NCBI GenBank assembly: GCA_021162125.1
Contig: JAGGZG010000407.1
Location: 1 to 13,766, forward strand
Length of the DNA stretch: 13,766 nt
DNA from: Anaerolineae bacterium
GTDB lineage: Bacteria > Chloroflexota > Anaerolineae > JACIWR01
Direction: 5' to 3'
In this document: one piece after another, positions 6,752 to 13,766 of the stretch
Numbering within the stretch: position 1 is the stretch's first letter
How the letters are laid out: each line of letters starts with the position of its first letter
Notes under the pieces: model-generated
What the model saw: the letters and a program-made list of their open reading frames with translations, nothing else
Database searches by the model: none
Told to the model about the DNA's origin: nothing
Program-made: the position numbers and the translations under genes

Positions 6752-7780
6752 ATGGGAATCGAACTCGTGCTGCGTTTGATGGGCATGGTGGCTTTAGCTG
6801 TAGCAGGATGGCGACTGGGGACGTACATGGCCGGTGAATCGCCGCCTTATCTTTACGTGCTGGCTCTCTCGCTGGCCGGCGCTGCGCTAGGCTTGCTGCT
6901 TACCCCTTATGTAACTACTTATCCGTTCAACTGGCTGCGGATAAAGATCCGCCAGATGCCTGCTCAGCAACTGATCGCCGCGATCATCGGCCTGGTGGTC
7001 GGCCTGATTGTAGCTGCGCTGATGGCTTTGCCCCTATCGTTGCTGCCTTCTCCGATTGGCGCTGTTCTCTCTTTCGCCGGTGTGGTTTTTTTCAGTTATC
7101 TGGGCATGGCGGTTATGGTCATGCGCCAACGAGACATTTTCAACGTCCTCAGTGCCCGCTTACCACTTCGCGAAGGCTCGTCCGGCAGCGGACGTTATGT
7201 GCTGTTGGATACCAGTGTCATCATTGATGGCCGTATTGCCGATATCAGTCAGACAGGATTCATCTCAGGCACGATGTTGGTGCCGCGTTTCGTTCTCAAT
7301 GAACTGCAGCACATTGCCGATTCCTCGGACGTGTTGCGTCGCAACCGGGGACGGCGTGGCCTGGATATGCTGAAGCGGCTGCAAAAGGAATCCGTGACCC
7401 CTATCCGCATTACCGACATGGACATTGAGGATGCGCGTGAGGTGGATGACAAACTCATTCTCCTGGCCAAGCAGTTGCACGCTCCTATCATCACCAATGA
7501 CTACAATCTCAACCGCGTCGCCGAGCTCCAGGGAGTGCAGGTGCTCAATATCAATGAACTGGCTAACGCGGTCAAGACTGTCCTGCTGCCCGGTGAGACC
7601 ATGCAGGTGCGTATCATTCAAGAGGGCAAGGAAACGGGGCAGGGAGTGGGTTACCTGGACGATGGGACGATGGTCGTAGTAGAAGATGGACGCCGCTACA
7701 TCGGGCGTACAATTGAGGTTGAGGTGACCAAAGTGTTGCAAACCGCTGCTGGACGGATGATTTTCGCCCGGCCCCAGTAA
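6752..7780 (+). CDS. yacL: membrane-anchored PIN/TRAM domain protein (YacL type)
   Basis: Protein of 342 aa with an N-terminal membrane region of about four helices (near residues 4-25, 33-50, 73-97 and 101-124), a cytoplasmic PIN domain (about 148-275) and a C-terminal TRAM domain (about 281-340). PIN acidic positions visible are D153 and D159 (LLDTSVIIDGR), E184 (ELQHIAD) and D250 (TNDYNL), so the putative metal-dependent RNase site looks intact. TRAM is an RNA-binding fold. The family is conserved in Firmicutes, Actinobacteria and Chloroflexota, with poorly defined substrates; RNase activity is inferred from the PIN fold. In Bacillus yacL lies after radA-disA, the same order as here but with disA absent. 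The start is set by a strong SD. Confidence 0.92.
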   Translation: MGIELVLRLMGMVALAVAGWRLGTYMAGESPPYLYVLALSLAGAALGLLLTPYVTTYPFNWLRIKIRQMPAQQLIAAIIGLVVGLIVAALMALPLSLLPSPIGAVLSFAGVVFFSYLGMAVMVMRQRDIFNVLSARLPLREGSSGSGRYVLLDTSVIIDGRIADISQTGFISGTMLVPRFVLNELQHIADSSDVLRRNRGRRGLDMLKRLQKESVTPIRITDMDIEDAREVDDKLILLAKQLHAPIITNDYNLNRVAELQGVQVLNINELANAVKTVLLPGETMQVRIIQEGKETGQGVGYLDDGTMVVVEDGRRYIGRTIEVEVTKVLQTAAGRMIFARPQ

Positions 7781-7850
7781 AGCGAGAGCGGTGTCTGCGC
7801 CAGGTACGGGGTTGTTGTGACCAGATGAGCAACGGACGATGATCTCTCGC

Positions 7851-7887
7851 GCCCCCTCGCCGTCACGGCGGCTGAGGGGGCCTTTTT
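7851..7887 (+). terminator. strong intrinsic terminator after the YacL-like gene
   Basis: GCCCCCTC (7851-7858) pairs perfectly with GAGGGGGC (7874-7881). A small GCCG/CGGC hairpin (7859-7862/7866-7869) sits inside, and five T follow (7883-7887). The cysS promoter begins 2 bp after the T-run, so the two transcription units are tightly insulated. Confidence 0.9.
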
Positions 7888-7888
7888 G

Positions 7889-7917
7889 TTGCATATCTCC
7901 TCGATGTGGGGTATAAT
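7889..7917 (+). promoter_or_regulatory. sigma-70-type promoter of cysS
   Basis: TTGCAT (7889-7894) and a perfect TATAAT (7912-7917) have a 17-bp spacer. Transcription would start near 7924, giving a 5' untranslated leader of about 150 nt before cysS. Confidence 0.8.
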
Positions 7918-7928
7918 CAGGCGCAAAG

Positions 7929-8028
7929 TGTTTCATAAGCCTGTGTTTGCTCCCTGACAGTGTTATCTGCCAGCGACCCCGTGAGTGTTTCAGGTGCTCT
8001 CCAGAAGCTGCGGCGGACTTATGAAACA
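7929..8028 (+). promoter_or_regulatory. structured 5' leader of cysS
   Basis: TGTTTCATAAG (7929-7939) and CTTATGAAACA (8018-8028) are perfectly complementary over 11 bp and close a 100-nt domain starting a few bases after the predicted transcription start. Inside, CCTGA (7953-7957) can pair with TCAGG (7990-7994). The 9-mer AGTGTTTCA occurs twice (7927-7935 and 7984-7992), so the 3' arm could also pair over 7 bp with the nearer copy, a possible switch. No T-box core and no terminator were seen before the start codon, so any control would be on translation or stability (inference). The RNA class is not recognised. Confidence 0.4.
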
Positions 8029-8074
8029 AATTGTTGTTGGGTGAGCTGATTGAAAAACAAGAGGAGCGGTTGAG

Positions 8075-9541
8075 ATGAGCTTGAGAGTTCACAACACTTT
8101 GACCCGAAAAAAAGAGGAGTTCGTCCCTCTACGCGAGGGATTCGTGGGTATCTACGTTTGCGGGCCGACGGTGTACGACGACGCGCACATTGGTCACGGC
8201 AAAACGTACGTCAACTTCGACGTGATAGTGCGCTACCTGCGTTACAAAGGATACCGTGTGCGCTACGTGCAGAACATCACCGATGTGGGCCATTTGCTGG
8301 ACACGGGGGAAGATCGCATTGTGAAGGGCGCGCGCCGCGAGCGAGTCGAGCCGATGGAGCTGGTGGAGACCTACACCCGCCGTTACTTCGAGGACATGGA
8401 CCGGCTGAACATCCAACGCCCCAACATCTCTCCCCGCGCCAGCGGGCACATCCCAGAACAAATCGAGCTGGTCAAGCGCCTGTTGGAGAGGGGTTACGCC
8501 TACGAGGTGAACGGCAACGTGTACTTCGAGGTGCGCAAGTGGCCGGAGTATGGCAAACTCTCCGGTCGCAAGGTGGAGGAGTTGCAGGAGGGCGCGCGGG
8601 TGGAGGTGCGCGAGGAGAAGCGCCACCCGGCCGACTTTGCCCTGTGGAAGCGGGCCGAGCCGGAACACATCATGCGTTGGCCATCACCGTGGGGCGAGGG
8701 CTACCCCGGCTGGCACGTGGAGTGCTCGGCGATGTCCACCAAGTACCTGGGCCAGCCCTTCGACATCCACGGCGGCGGGGTGGAGAATAAATTCCCCCAC
8801 CACGAGTGCGAGATTGCCCAGAGCGAAGCGGCGTATGGTGTGCCATTCTGCCGCTACTGGTTGCACAACGGGATGCTCATGGTCCGTGGCGAAGAGATGC
8901 ACAAATCACTGGGCAACATGATCACCCTGCGCCAGGCTTTCGAGCGATACGACCCACTGGCCCTTCGCTTCTTCATCCTCGGTGGTCACTACCGCAGCCA
9001 ACTGGATTTCACCGACGAGGCGGTGCGAGCGGCAGACAAAGGCCTGAGACGCATCCTGGGCACAGTGCGGGCTGTGCGCGAGCGGCTGAGGGCGGCAAGA
9101 TCAGCCGGTGCGGGCGGTGAAGCCGATGCAGGGGTGCTGGCCGAACTGGGCGAGGCCAGGGTGCGCTTCGAGGAAGCGATGGACGACGACTTCAACACCC
9201 CGCAGGCCGTTGCCGTCCTCTTCGACCTGGGACGCGAGGTCAACACTCTGCTCAACTCCGGCGAGCCGCTCAATGCTGCGACGCTGGCAGCGATTGATGC
9301 GCTTTACCAGCAGCTTGGCGGCGACGTGCTGGGCGTCATCCCTGATGAACTGCCGGAGGAGGCCGGCGTGGGTCTGACCGACGAGTTGGTGCGTATCTTG
9401 ATCGAGATGCGTGCGGAGGCTCGCCAAAGGAAAGATTGGGCCACGGCCGACGCCATCCGCGACCGCCTGGCTGCCATCGGTATCATGCTGGAGGATGGCC
9501 CCGATGGCACCCGGTGGCGGCTGGCGCGATCTAAAAAATAG
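8075..9541 (+). CDS. cysS: cysteine--tRNA ligase (CysRS)
   Basis: Class I aminoacyl-tRNA synthetase of 488 aa that charges tRNA-Cys with cysteine in the cytoplasm. The HIGH motif is intact (38-41, after CGPTVYD). Zinc ligands by comparison with E. coli are C29, C217, H242 and E246, all present. The KMSKS loop reads EMHKS (274-278) followed by LGN: the second lysine (K277) is kept, but the first lysine is Glu and the first serine is His. The C-terminal helical DALR-like region completes a normal length. GAGGAG (8061-8066) lies 8 nt before ATG 8075. In Firmicutes cysS lies farther down the same clpC-radA-yacL cluster. MshC (mycothiol ligase) is unlikely given the full-length C-terminal tRNA-binding region. 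Confidence 0.96.
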   Translation: MSLRVHNTLTRKKEEFVPLREGFVGIYVCGPTVYDDAHIGHGKTYVNFDVIVRYLRYKGYRVRYVQNITDVGHLLDTGEDRIVKGARRERVEPMELVETYTRRYFEDMDRLNIQRPNISPRASGHIPEQIELVKRLLERGYAYEVNGNVYFEVRKWPEYGKLSGRKVEELQEGARVEVREEKRHPADFALWKRAEPEHIMRWPSPWGEGYPGWHVECSAMSTKYLGQPFDIHGGGVENKFPHHECEIAQSEAAYGVPFCRYWLHNGMLMVRGEEMHKSLGNMITLRQAFERYDPLALRFFILGGHYRSQLDFTDEAVRAADKGLRRILGTVRAVRERLRAARSAGAGGEADAGVLAELGEARVRFEEAMDDDFNTPQAVAVLFDLGREVNTLLNSGEPLNAATLAAIDALYQQLGGDVLGVIPDELPEEAGVGLTDELVRILIEMRAEARQRKDWATADAIRDRLAAIGIMLEDGPDGTRWRLARSKK

Positions 9542-9608
9542 GGTTCTACATGGAATAATGGGGTTCGCGTTGGTGTCCCGATGCTCAAGTATCGGGCTGA
9601 AAGGACAA

Positions 9609-9678
9609 AGCCCGCTTCAGCGGGCTCAGGGCGCTTTAGCGCCCTTCGTTCTCTTAGCCTGGACGTTCACGTCCAGGC
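9609..9678. repeat. array of three near-perfect hairpins between cysS and the UbiB-family gene
   Basis: Three inverted repeats stand in line: 9609-9616/9619-9626 (8 bp), 9629-9635/9638-9644 (7 bp) and 9657-9666/9669-9678 (10 bp). Each has only two bases (TC or TT) between perfect arms. They lie in the 237-nt non-coding gap after cysS. None has a clean T-run (the second is followed by TTCGTT), so they are not classic terminators, though they may stabilise the cysS 3' end. The shape resembles dispersed GCTT(C/T)AGC palindromes, and GAGCTTTAGCTC near 48-59 has the same form. No convincing promoter for the next gene was found. Confidence 0.6.
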
Positions 9679-9778
9679 CTTCCGGCGATAGCCCCACGAA
9701 TCCGCGAAGAACCTAAAATAGTAGTGTAGCCCAACAACACTGCAGTGCCGCCGGCAAAACAGCCCGCTGGAGAGGTAG

Positions 9779-11455
9779 ATGAGAGGATTAGGACAGCGAT
9801 ATAGACACCTGAAACGTTACCAGGAGATAGCCCGTGTGTTGCTCAAGTACGGCTTTAGCGAGCTCGTTGACCAGTTGGAGCTGGCCTCCTATCTCTCTCT
9901 GTCCCGGCGACTGCTGCGCCGAGAGGCAATCGAAAGGCCACATCTGACCGCGCCGGAACGGATACGCCTGGCTATCGAGGAATTGGGACCAACCTTCATC
10001 AAGTTTGGCCAGATCATGAGCACTCGCCCGGATCTTATCCCCCCGGCCTACATTGCCGAACTGGAGAAATTGCAGGACACCGTCGCACCAGCCCCGTGGG
10101 AAGCGATCAAACAGGAGATCGAGGAAGAACTGGGAGCTCCTCTCGATGAAGTATTCGCTTCCCTGGAAACCGAGCCCGTGGCCGCCGCATCGCTGGCCCA
10201 GGTGCATCACGCCACCCTGCCCGGGGGCGAGGACGTGGTGGTCAAAGTACAGAGGCCAAACATCGAGGGGATTATCGAAACCGACCTGGAGATACTCTTC
10301 GATCTGGCGCGCCTGCTCCAGGAGCGCACTCCGCTGGGGGAACTTTACGATCTGCCGGAGATCACCGAGGACTTCGCCGTCACCCTGCGGGCCGAGATGG
10401 ACTACCGGCGGGAGGGGCGCAACGCCGACCGCTTCCGCCGCAATTTCGCCGATGAGGAATATCTTTACATCCCCCAGGTCTACTGGGACTATACCACCCG
10501 GCGGGTGATTGTCTTCGAACGCATCAGCGGCATTAAAATTGACGACATCGAAGCTCTGGACGCGGCAGGATTCGACCGCCACCAGATTGCCCTGAACTGC
10601 GCACGCATCATCGTCAAGGAAATCCTGATAGACGGCTTCTTCCACGCCGACCCTCACCCCGGTAATTTCTTCGTGATGGATGGTGAGATCATCGGCGCTA
10701 TGGACTTTGGGCTGGTCGGTCACCTGAGCCAGCGGCTCAAAGAGGACTTGGTGCGCCTTTTTATCGTCGCTGTGCGACTAGATAGCGAGGGGATTGTTGA
10801 GCAACTCATTCGCATGAGTGCTGCTCAACGCCGGGTGGACCGCGAGGGGCTGAGGCGGGACCTGGAACGCCTGCTGACCAAATACCAGGGTCTGCCTCTC
10901 AAGGAGATTCGCGCTCAGGAGGTAGTTAATGAAATCATGCCCGTCGCTTATCGCCATCACCTGCGCTTACCCACCGACCTCTGGTTGCTGGGCAAGACCC
11001 TGGGCATGATGGAAGGCGTGGGCCTGAAATTGGACCCTGATTTCGACATCTTCGCCGTGAGCCAGCCTTACGTTGATCAGTTCGTCCGCCAGATGACCTC
11101 GCCCCGCGCCTGGGGCCAGAAGCTGCTTAAGGGAACAACTGATTGGGGCGAGTTATTCACCTCTCTGCCCCGCCGCATCCCGCGCATCCTCGACCAGGTG
11201 GAAGAAGGGGAGGTCGAAATCTCTTTGAAAATCAAGGAGATAGACAGGTCGCTATCCAAACTGGATCGCATCGCCAACCGCCTGTCCGTGAGTATTCTGG
11301 TGGCCGCTTTCATCGTGGGCCTGGCGCTGCTATTGCCCACTTTCATTGGCAATCAGGTGGTGTGGATAATCGTCCCCGCTGGGTTCGCCTTTGTCGCCGC
11401 CAGTATCCTGGGACTGTGGCTGGTGTACTCCGTCTGGCGCGCGGGACGGCGGTAG
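9779..11455 (+). CDS. ABC1/AarF/UbiB-family atypical kinase-like protein
   Basis: Protein of 558 aa in the ADCK/UbiB family of atypical kinase-ATPases, linked in characterised members to isoprenoid quinone or other lipid metabolism at the membrane. Diagnostic motifs are intact: KFGQ (75-78), the Ala-rich loop AAAS followed by LAQVH (135-143), the lysine of VVKVQRP (K156), HADPHPGN (289-296) and DFG (309-311). Two C-terminal TM helices (about 502-522 and 527-552) anchor it. GGAG (9769-9772) lies 6 nt before the ATG. Neighbours give no pathway. It ends 22 bp from a convergent gene with no visible terminator between. Family assignment is sure; substrate and true UbiB orthology are not, since no quinone genes are in view. 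Confidence 0.93.
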   Translation: MRGLGQRYRHLKRYQEIARVLLKYGFSELVDQLELASYLSLSRRLLRREAIERPHLTAPERIRLAIEELGPTFIKFGQIMSTRPDLIPPAYIAELEKLQDTVAPAPWEAIKQEIEEELGAPLDEVFASLETEPVAAASLAQVHHATLPGGEDVVVKVQRPNIEGIIETDLEILFDLARLLQERTPLGELYDLPEITEDFAVTLRAEMDYRREGRNADRFRRNFADEEYLYIPQVYWDYTTRRVIVFERISGIKIDDIEALDAAGFDRHQIALNCARIIVKEILIDGFFHADPHPGNFFVMDGEIIGAMDFGLVGHLSQRLKEDLVRLFIVAVRLDSEGIVEQLIRMSAAQRRVDREGLRRDLERLLTKYQGLPLKEIRAQEVVNEIMPVAYRHHLRLPTDLWLLGKTLGMMEGVGLKLDPDFDIFAVSQPYVDQFVRQMTSPRAWGQKLLKGTTDWGELFTSLPRRIPRILDQVEEGEVEISLKIKEIDRSLSKLDRIANRLSVSILVAAFIVGLALLLPTFIGNQVVWIIVPAGFAFVAASILGLWLVYSVWRAGRR

Positions 11456-11477
11456 TGCGTATCTTCCTCCGTCAAAG

Positions 11478-11738
11478 CTACAGCGCATCGCCTAGCAGCA
11501 CCCCTACCAGGCCAACGATCACTCCCAGATGCAGGAACAGATTGGTGACGATCACAAAGCGGATGATGCGCAGGAAAATATTGGACACCTGTGCAGCTCC
11601 GGCGGAGGGCCAGGCAGCAGCCAGCAGGTAGTTGAGGATGACCAACGCTACGCCAGCCAACACCGGCAGCCCTCGATAGCGGGCAATGAGGTCCCCGGTA
11701 CGATCCAGCAGATCTTTCCTCTTTGCAACGCTTGCCAT
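11478..11738 (-). CDS. small two-TM membrane protein, unknown function
   Basis: Product of 86 aa with a basic N-terminus (KRK at 6-8) and two predicted membrane helices, about 24-43 and 61-83, joined by a short loop. Translation is supported by AGGAGG (11743-11748) 4 nt before the ATG. It lies 34 nt after the TPR gene on the same strand with no terminator between, so it is probably co-transcribed as the second gene of that unit. It converges on the UbiB-family gene with a 22-bp gap. I do not recognise the family, and no catalytic motif is visible. Confidence 0.75.
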   Translation of the reverse strand: MASVAKRKDLLDRTGDLIARYRGLPVLAGVALVILNYLLAAAWPSAGAAQVSNIFLRIIRFVIVTNLFLHLGVIVGLVGVLLGDAL

Positions 11739-11772
11739 GCTTCCTCCTGTTCGCCCCCCAGCCCCCTAACTT

Positions 11773-13392
11773 TTAACGTCCGTTCGCCAAAGAGGGGTCC
11801 AATTCGATGGCCCGGTTGAGATTCTGTGTCGCCCGCTCGTATTCCCCCATGCTCCCATACACCACCCCGCGATTATAGTAAGCCTGCGCCAGGTCGGGGT
11901 CCAGCTCAATCGCCTCGTCCAGGTCAGTCAGGGCCTCCTCGTAATGCCCCAATTTCTCTTTGGCAATGCCCCGGCTGACGTAGGCCATGGGATAGGAAGG
12001 AGCCAATTCGATGGCCCGGTCGAGGTCGGTTATAGCCTCGTGATATTTTTTCAACTCGATGTAAGCCACGCCACGGGAGTAGTGAGTCTCTGCGTCCAGG
12101 GGATTCAATTCCAGCGCCCGGGTATAATCCTCCACGGCCTGGGCAAAGCGCCCCAGTGCTGCGCGGGAATCCGCCCGCGCCCGGTAGCAATCCGCGTCCT
12201 CCGGTAAAAGCTCCAGGGCCCGGTCGAAGTCGGCGATGGCCTCTTCGTGCTCCCCTAACGCGGCCTTGACCAACCCCCGGTTGTAGAACGCCTGGCCGAA
12301 ATTGGGGTCCAGCTCGCACGCCCGGTTGAAATCCAGCAGCGCCCATTGATAGTCTCGGAAGGCGGTGCGGGCGATTCCTCGCGCAGTATAAGCCGGGGCG
12401 TGGTTCGGGTCGAGGTCAATGGCCATGTCCAGGTCCTGGAATGCCTTCTCGTGCCGGCCCATCTTTTCGTAAGCCACCCCCCGGCTGTAATAGGCCGCCG
12501 CCAGCTTCGAGTTCAGTTTGATGGCCTTGTTGTAGTCGTCTATCGCCCGGCGGAGATGGCCCAACCGCTCGTACCCGATACCACGGCCATGGTAGGCTCG
12601 CGCCTCGTTGGGATTGAGGCGAATCGCGCGGTCGAAATCGTCAATGGCTCGCTGGAATTCCTCCTGGGTCAGTAGCACTATCGCCCGGTTGTACACAGGC
12701 ACCGCGCTCTTGGGGAATAGTTCGGCGATGCGGTCGTAATAGTGTATCGCCTCGTCGAAGTGGCCCAGGTTGTAGTGTGCGTTGCCCAACTTCAGGAGGT
12801 CATCCGCCCAGAGGGCTTTAGTCCCTTCGTCCTGATCACTTCGCTCGCCCATCGCCTCGGCGGCGGACTCGATGCGCTCCAGGCGTTGCAGCACTTGCTC
12901 GATCTCGGCTGCGGCTCCCGGCGGCACCGGGGGCAGATTGAGCGCCACCATTGTTTCCACCGGCAAACCGAGCGCGACCTGGGCCTGTTCCAGGCGAGTG
13001 TAGAGGAGTTGCCTTTCCTCTTGAATCAGCGTTTCTTTCTGCCGTAACTTGCCCCGTAGAGCTTCTCGCTCTTCTGTTAGGAAATCTACTTTCTGCTGAA
13101 GGAGATCCAGCTCTTCCTGGTGCAGCCGCTCCGCTATCGCCCGCTCGCGGTCGAAGGCCCTCCCCCGCCAGGTGATGACTGCTGCCAGTATCAGTTCAGT
13201 CAGGCCAGCCAGCGCCAGAACAATCGGCGGGCCCAGGCTGATCAAATCCAGATCAACCAGCCAGTAGCGCAGGACGTCCAGCGCCCAGGGTACGTAGGGC
13301 ATCAGTTGATCGCGGAAAGCGTAGATCAGCCCACCTGATATGGCGATGATCGCCCCGATGATTACCCACCGCAGCCGCTTCAGAATTATCAC
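11773..13392 (-). CDS. membrane-anchored coiled-coil protein with ten TPR repeats
   Basis: Protein of 539 aa. Two TM helices (about 9-26 and 52-75) have basic residues before the first and after the second, so both ends should be cytoplasmic. A charged coiled coil follows (about 81-144), then a Pro-rich linker. Ten consecutive 34-residue tetratricopeptide repeats fill 196-535, with the typical A-x-x-Y-x-x-R-G ... A-I-x-D-x-x-x-A-I-x-L-x-P pattern, leaving four residues. TPRs bind protein partners; the specific role is unknown, and a membrane-tethered assembly scaffold is inference. The start is GTG (13390-13392), 5 nt after AGGAGG (13398-13403). It heads a unit with the 86-aa gene and has a consensus promoter. 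Confidence 0.9.
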   Translation of the reverse strand: MIILKRLRWVIIGAIIAISGGLIYAFRDQLMPYVPWALDVLRYWLVDLDLISLGPPIVLALAGLTELILAAVITWRGRAFDRERAIAERLHQEELDLLQQKVDFLTEEREALRGKLRQKETLIQEERQLLYTRLEQAQVALGLPVETMVALNLPPVPPGAAAEIEQVLQRLERIESAAEAMGERSDQDEGTKALWADDLLKLGNAHYNLGHFDEAIHYYDRIAELFPKSAVPVYNRAIVLLTQEEFQRAIDDFDRAIRLNPNEARAYHGRGIGYERLGHLRRAIDDYNKAIKLNSKLAAAYYSRGVAYEKMGRHEKAFQDLDMAIDLDPNHAPAYTARGIARTAFRDYQWALLDFNRACELDPNFGQAFYNRGLVKAALGEHEEAIADFDRALELLPEDADCYRARADSRAALGRFAQAVEDYTRALELNPLDAETHYSRGVAYIELKKYHEAITDLDRAIELAPSYPMAYVSRGIAKEKLGHYEEALTDLDEAIELDPDLAQAYYNRGVVYGSMGEYERATQNLNRAIELDPSLANGR

Positions 13393-13432
13393 AGAAGCCT
13401 CCTCACCCCATCATTTTCCACGCATGTTGGTT

Positions 13433-13461
13433 ATTATAGCTTATCCTCTTTCAGATGTCAA
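13433..13461 (-). promoter_or_regulatory. fully consensus sigma-70 promoter for the TPR operon
   Basis: Reading the minus strand, TTGACA (13461-13456) and TATAAT (13438-13433) are both perfect and separated by exactly 17 bp. Transcription would begin near 13426, leaving a 5' leader of about 34 nt. Expression of this unit should be high and largely constitutive unless a repressor acts; no operator was recognised. Confidence 0.88.
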
Positions 13462-13493
13462 CGAGCACTCGCTCTGGGGACTCCGCAATAAGT

Positions 13494-13766
13494 CCAGGGG
13501 GAGGGAGAGATCATAGGCATCAAGTTAACGGTCACAGATCTGCCCCAAGCGCCCCTCCCCTGGCGGGAGGGACAAGAGGCACATACATCAACTTAAGCTC
13601 AACTTGGCGAGTTGGGTGTGGCCCTCACCCCCTAACCCCCTCTCCCGTCCATCCCTCGGCTTCGCTCGGGACGACAGGAGAGGAGGAATTCCCTCCATAG
13701 GCATCAAGCTAAGACTCTGTAGTGACCCCCTAGCCTCCTCCCTGCCAGGGAGGGGGAATTGCCGCC
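13494..13766. repeat. non-coding palindromic repeat cluster at the right end
   Basis: No gene is supported here. The motif CATAGGCATCAAGTTAA (13512-13528) recurs with one change at 13696-13712 and in degenerate form at 13582-13596; its reverse complement is at 96-110. Between copies are C-rich/G-rich hairpins: 13553-13559/13565-13571 (7 bp), 13639-13645/13677-13683 (7 bp, following a CCCTCACCCCCTAACCCCC tract) and 13734-13743/13747-13756 (10 bp, one wobble). This resembles a multi-unit extragenic palindromic repeat and is probably cut by the window edge. Confidence 0.6.

Noticed and set aside
6472..6837. Plus-strand open frame overlapping the yacL start
   Set aside because: It contains a strong intrinsic terminator and an inverted repeat, has no SD, and overlaps the well-supported yacL start in another frame.
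11773..12790. Tandem 102-bp DNA periodicity as a possible satellite or minisatellite
   Set aside because: The periodicity is explained by the 34-residue TPR units of a coding gene; copies have diverged at DNA level.
13455..13700. Open frame at the right end
   Set aside because: It is translated repeat sequence starting in the -35 region of the TPR promoter, with no SD and no coding character.
13494..13766. Possible CRISPR array
   Set aside because: Repeat copies are few, unevenly spaced and degenerate, the spacers are themselves palindromic repeats, and no cas gene is nearby.

Overview
This 13.8 kb window is ordinary bacterial chromosome with moderately high GC. The protein sequences, the gene order and the palindromic intergenic repeats suggest a Chloroflexota (Anaerolineae-like) organism; that placement is inference. 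No phage, plasmid, IS element, CRISPR array, tRNA or rRNA was seen.

Layout, left to right: a repeat-rich non-coding stretch (1-295); a four-domain ribosomal protein S1 homologue with its own promoter (354-1811); a 357-nt intergenic region full of mutually exclusive pairings; clpC (2169-4685) ending at an intrinsic terminator; radA (4857-6227); a 524-nt non-coding region with a strong promoter, a folded RNA, a terminator and a repeat; a membrane-anchored PIN-TRAM protein of the YacL type (6752-7780) with a strong terminator; a promoter and folded leader; cysS (8075-9541); an array of three hairpins; and an ABC1/AarF/UbiB kinase-like protein (9779-11455). Facing it on the minus strand is a two-gene unit driven by a consensus sigma-70 promoter: a membrane-anchored coiled-coil protein with ten TPRs (13392-11773), then a small two-TM protein (11738-11478). 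The right end (about 13494-13766) is again non-coding palindromic repeat.

The order clpC - radA - yacL - cysS matches the Firmicutes cluster ctsR-mcsA-mcsB-clpC-radA-disA-yacL-ispD-ispF-gltX-cysE-cysS with several members lost, most strikingly disA between radA and yacL. The products serve protein quality control (ClpC), recombination repair (RadA), RNA-linked functions (YacL-like, S1) and translation (CysRS, S1).

The most interesting material is in the untranslated regions. The leaders of clpC, yacL and cysS each have long perfect or near-perfect complementarities, several of them mutually exclusive. The yacL leader has a clear antiterminator/terminator overlap between a good promoter and a strong terminator, so it is a candidate uncharacterised riboswitch or attenuator. 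I could not match any of the three to a known RNA class by eye.
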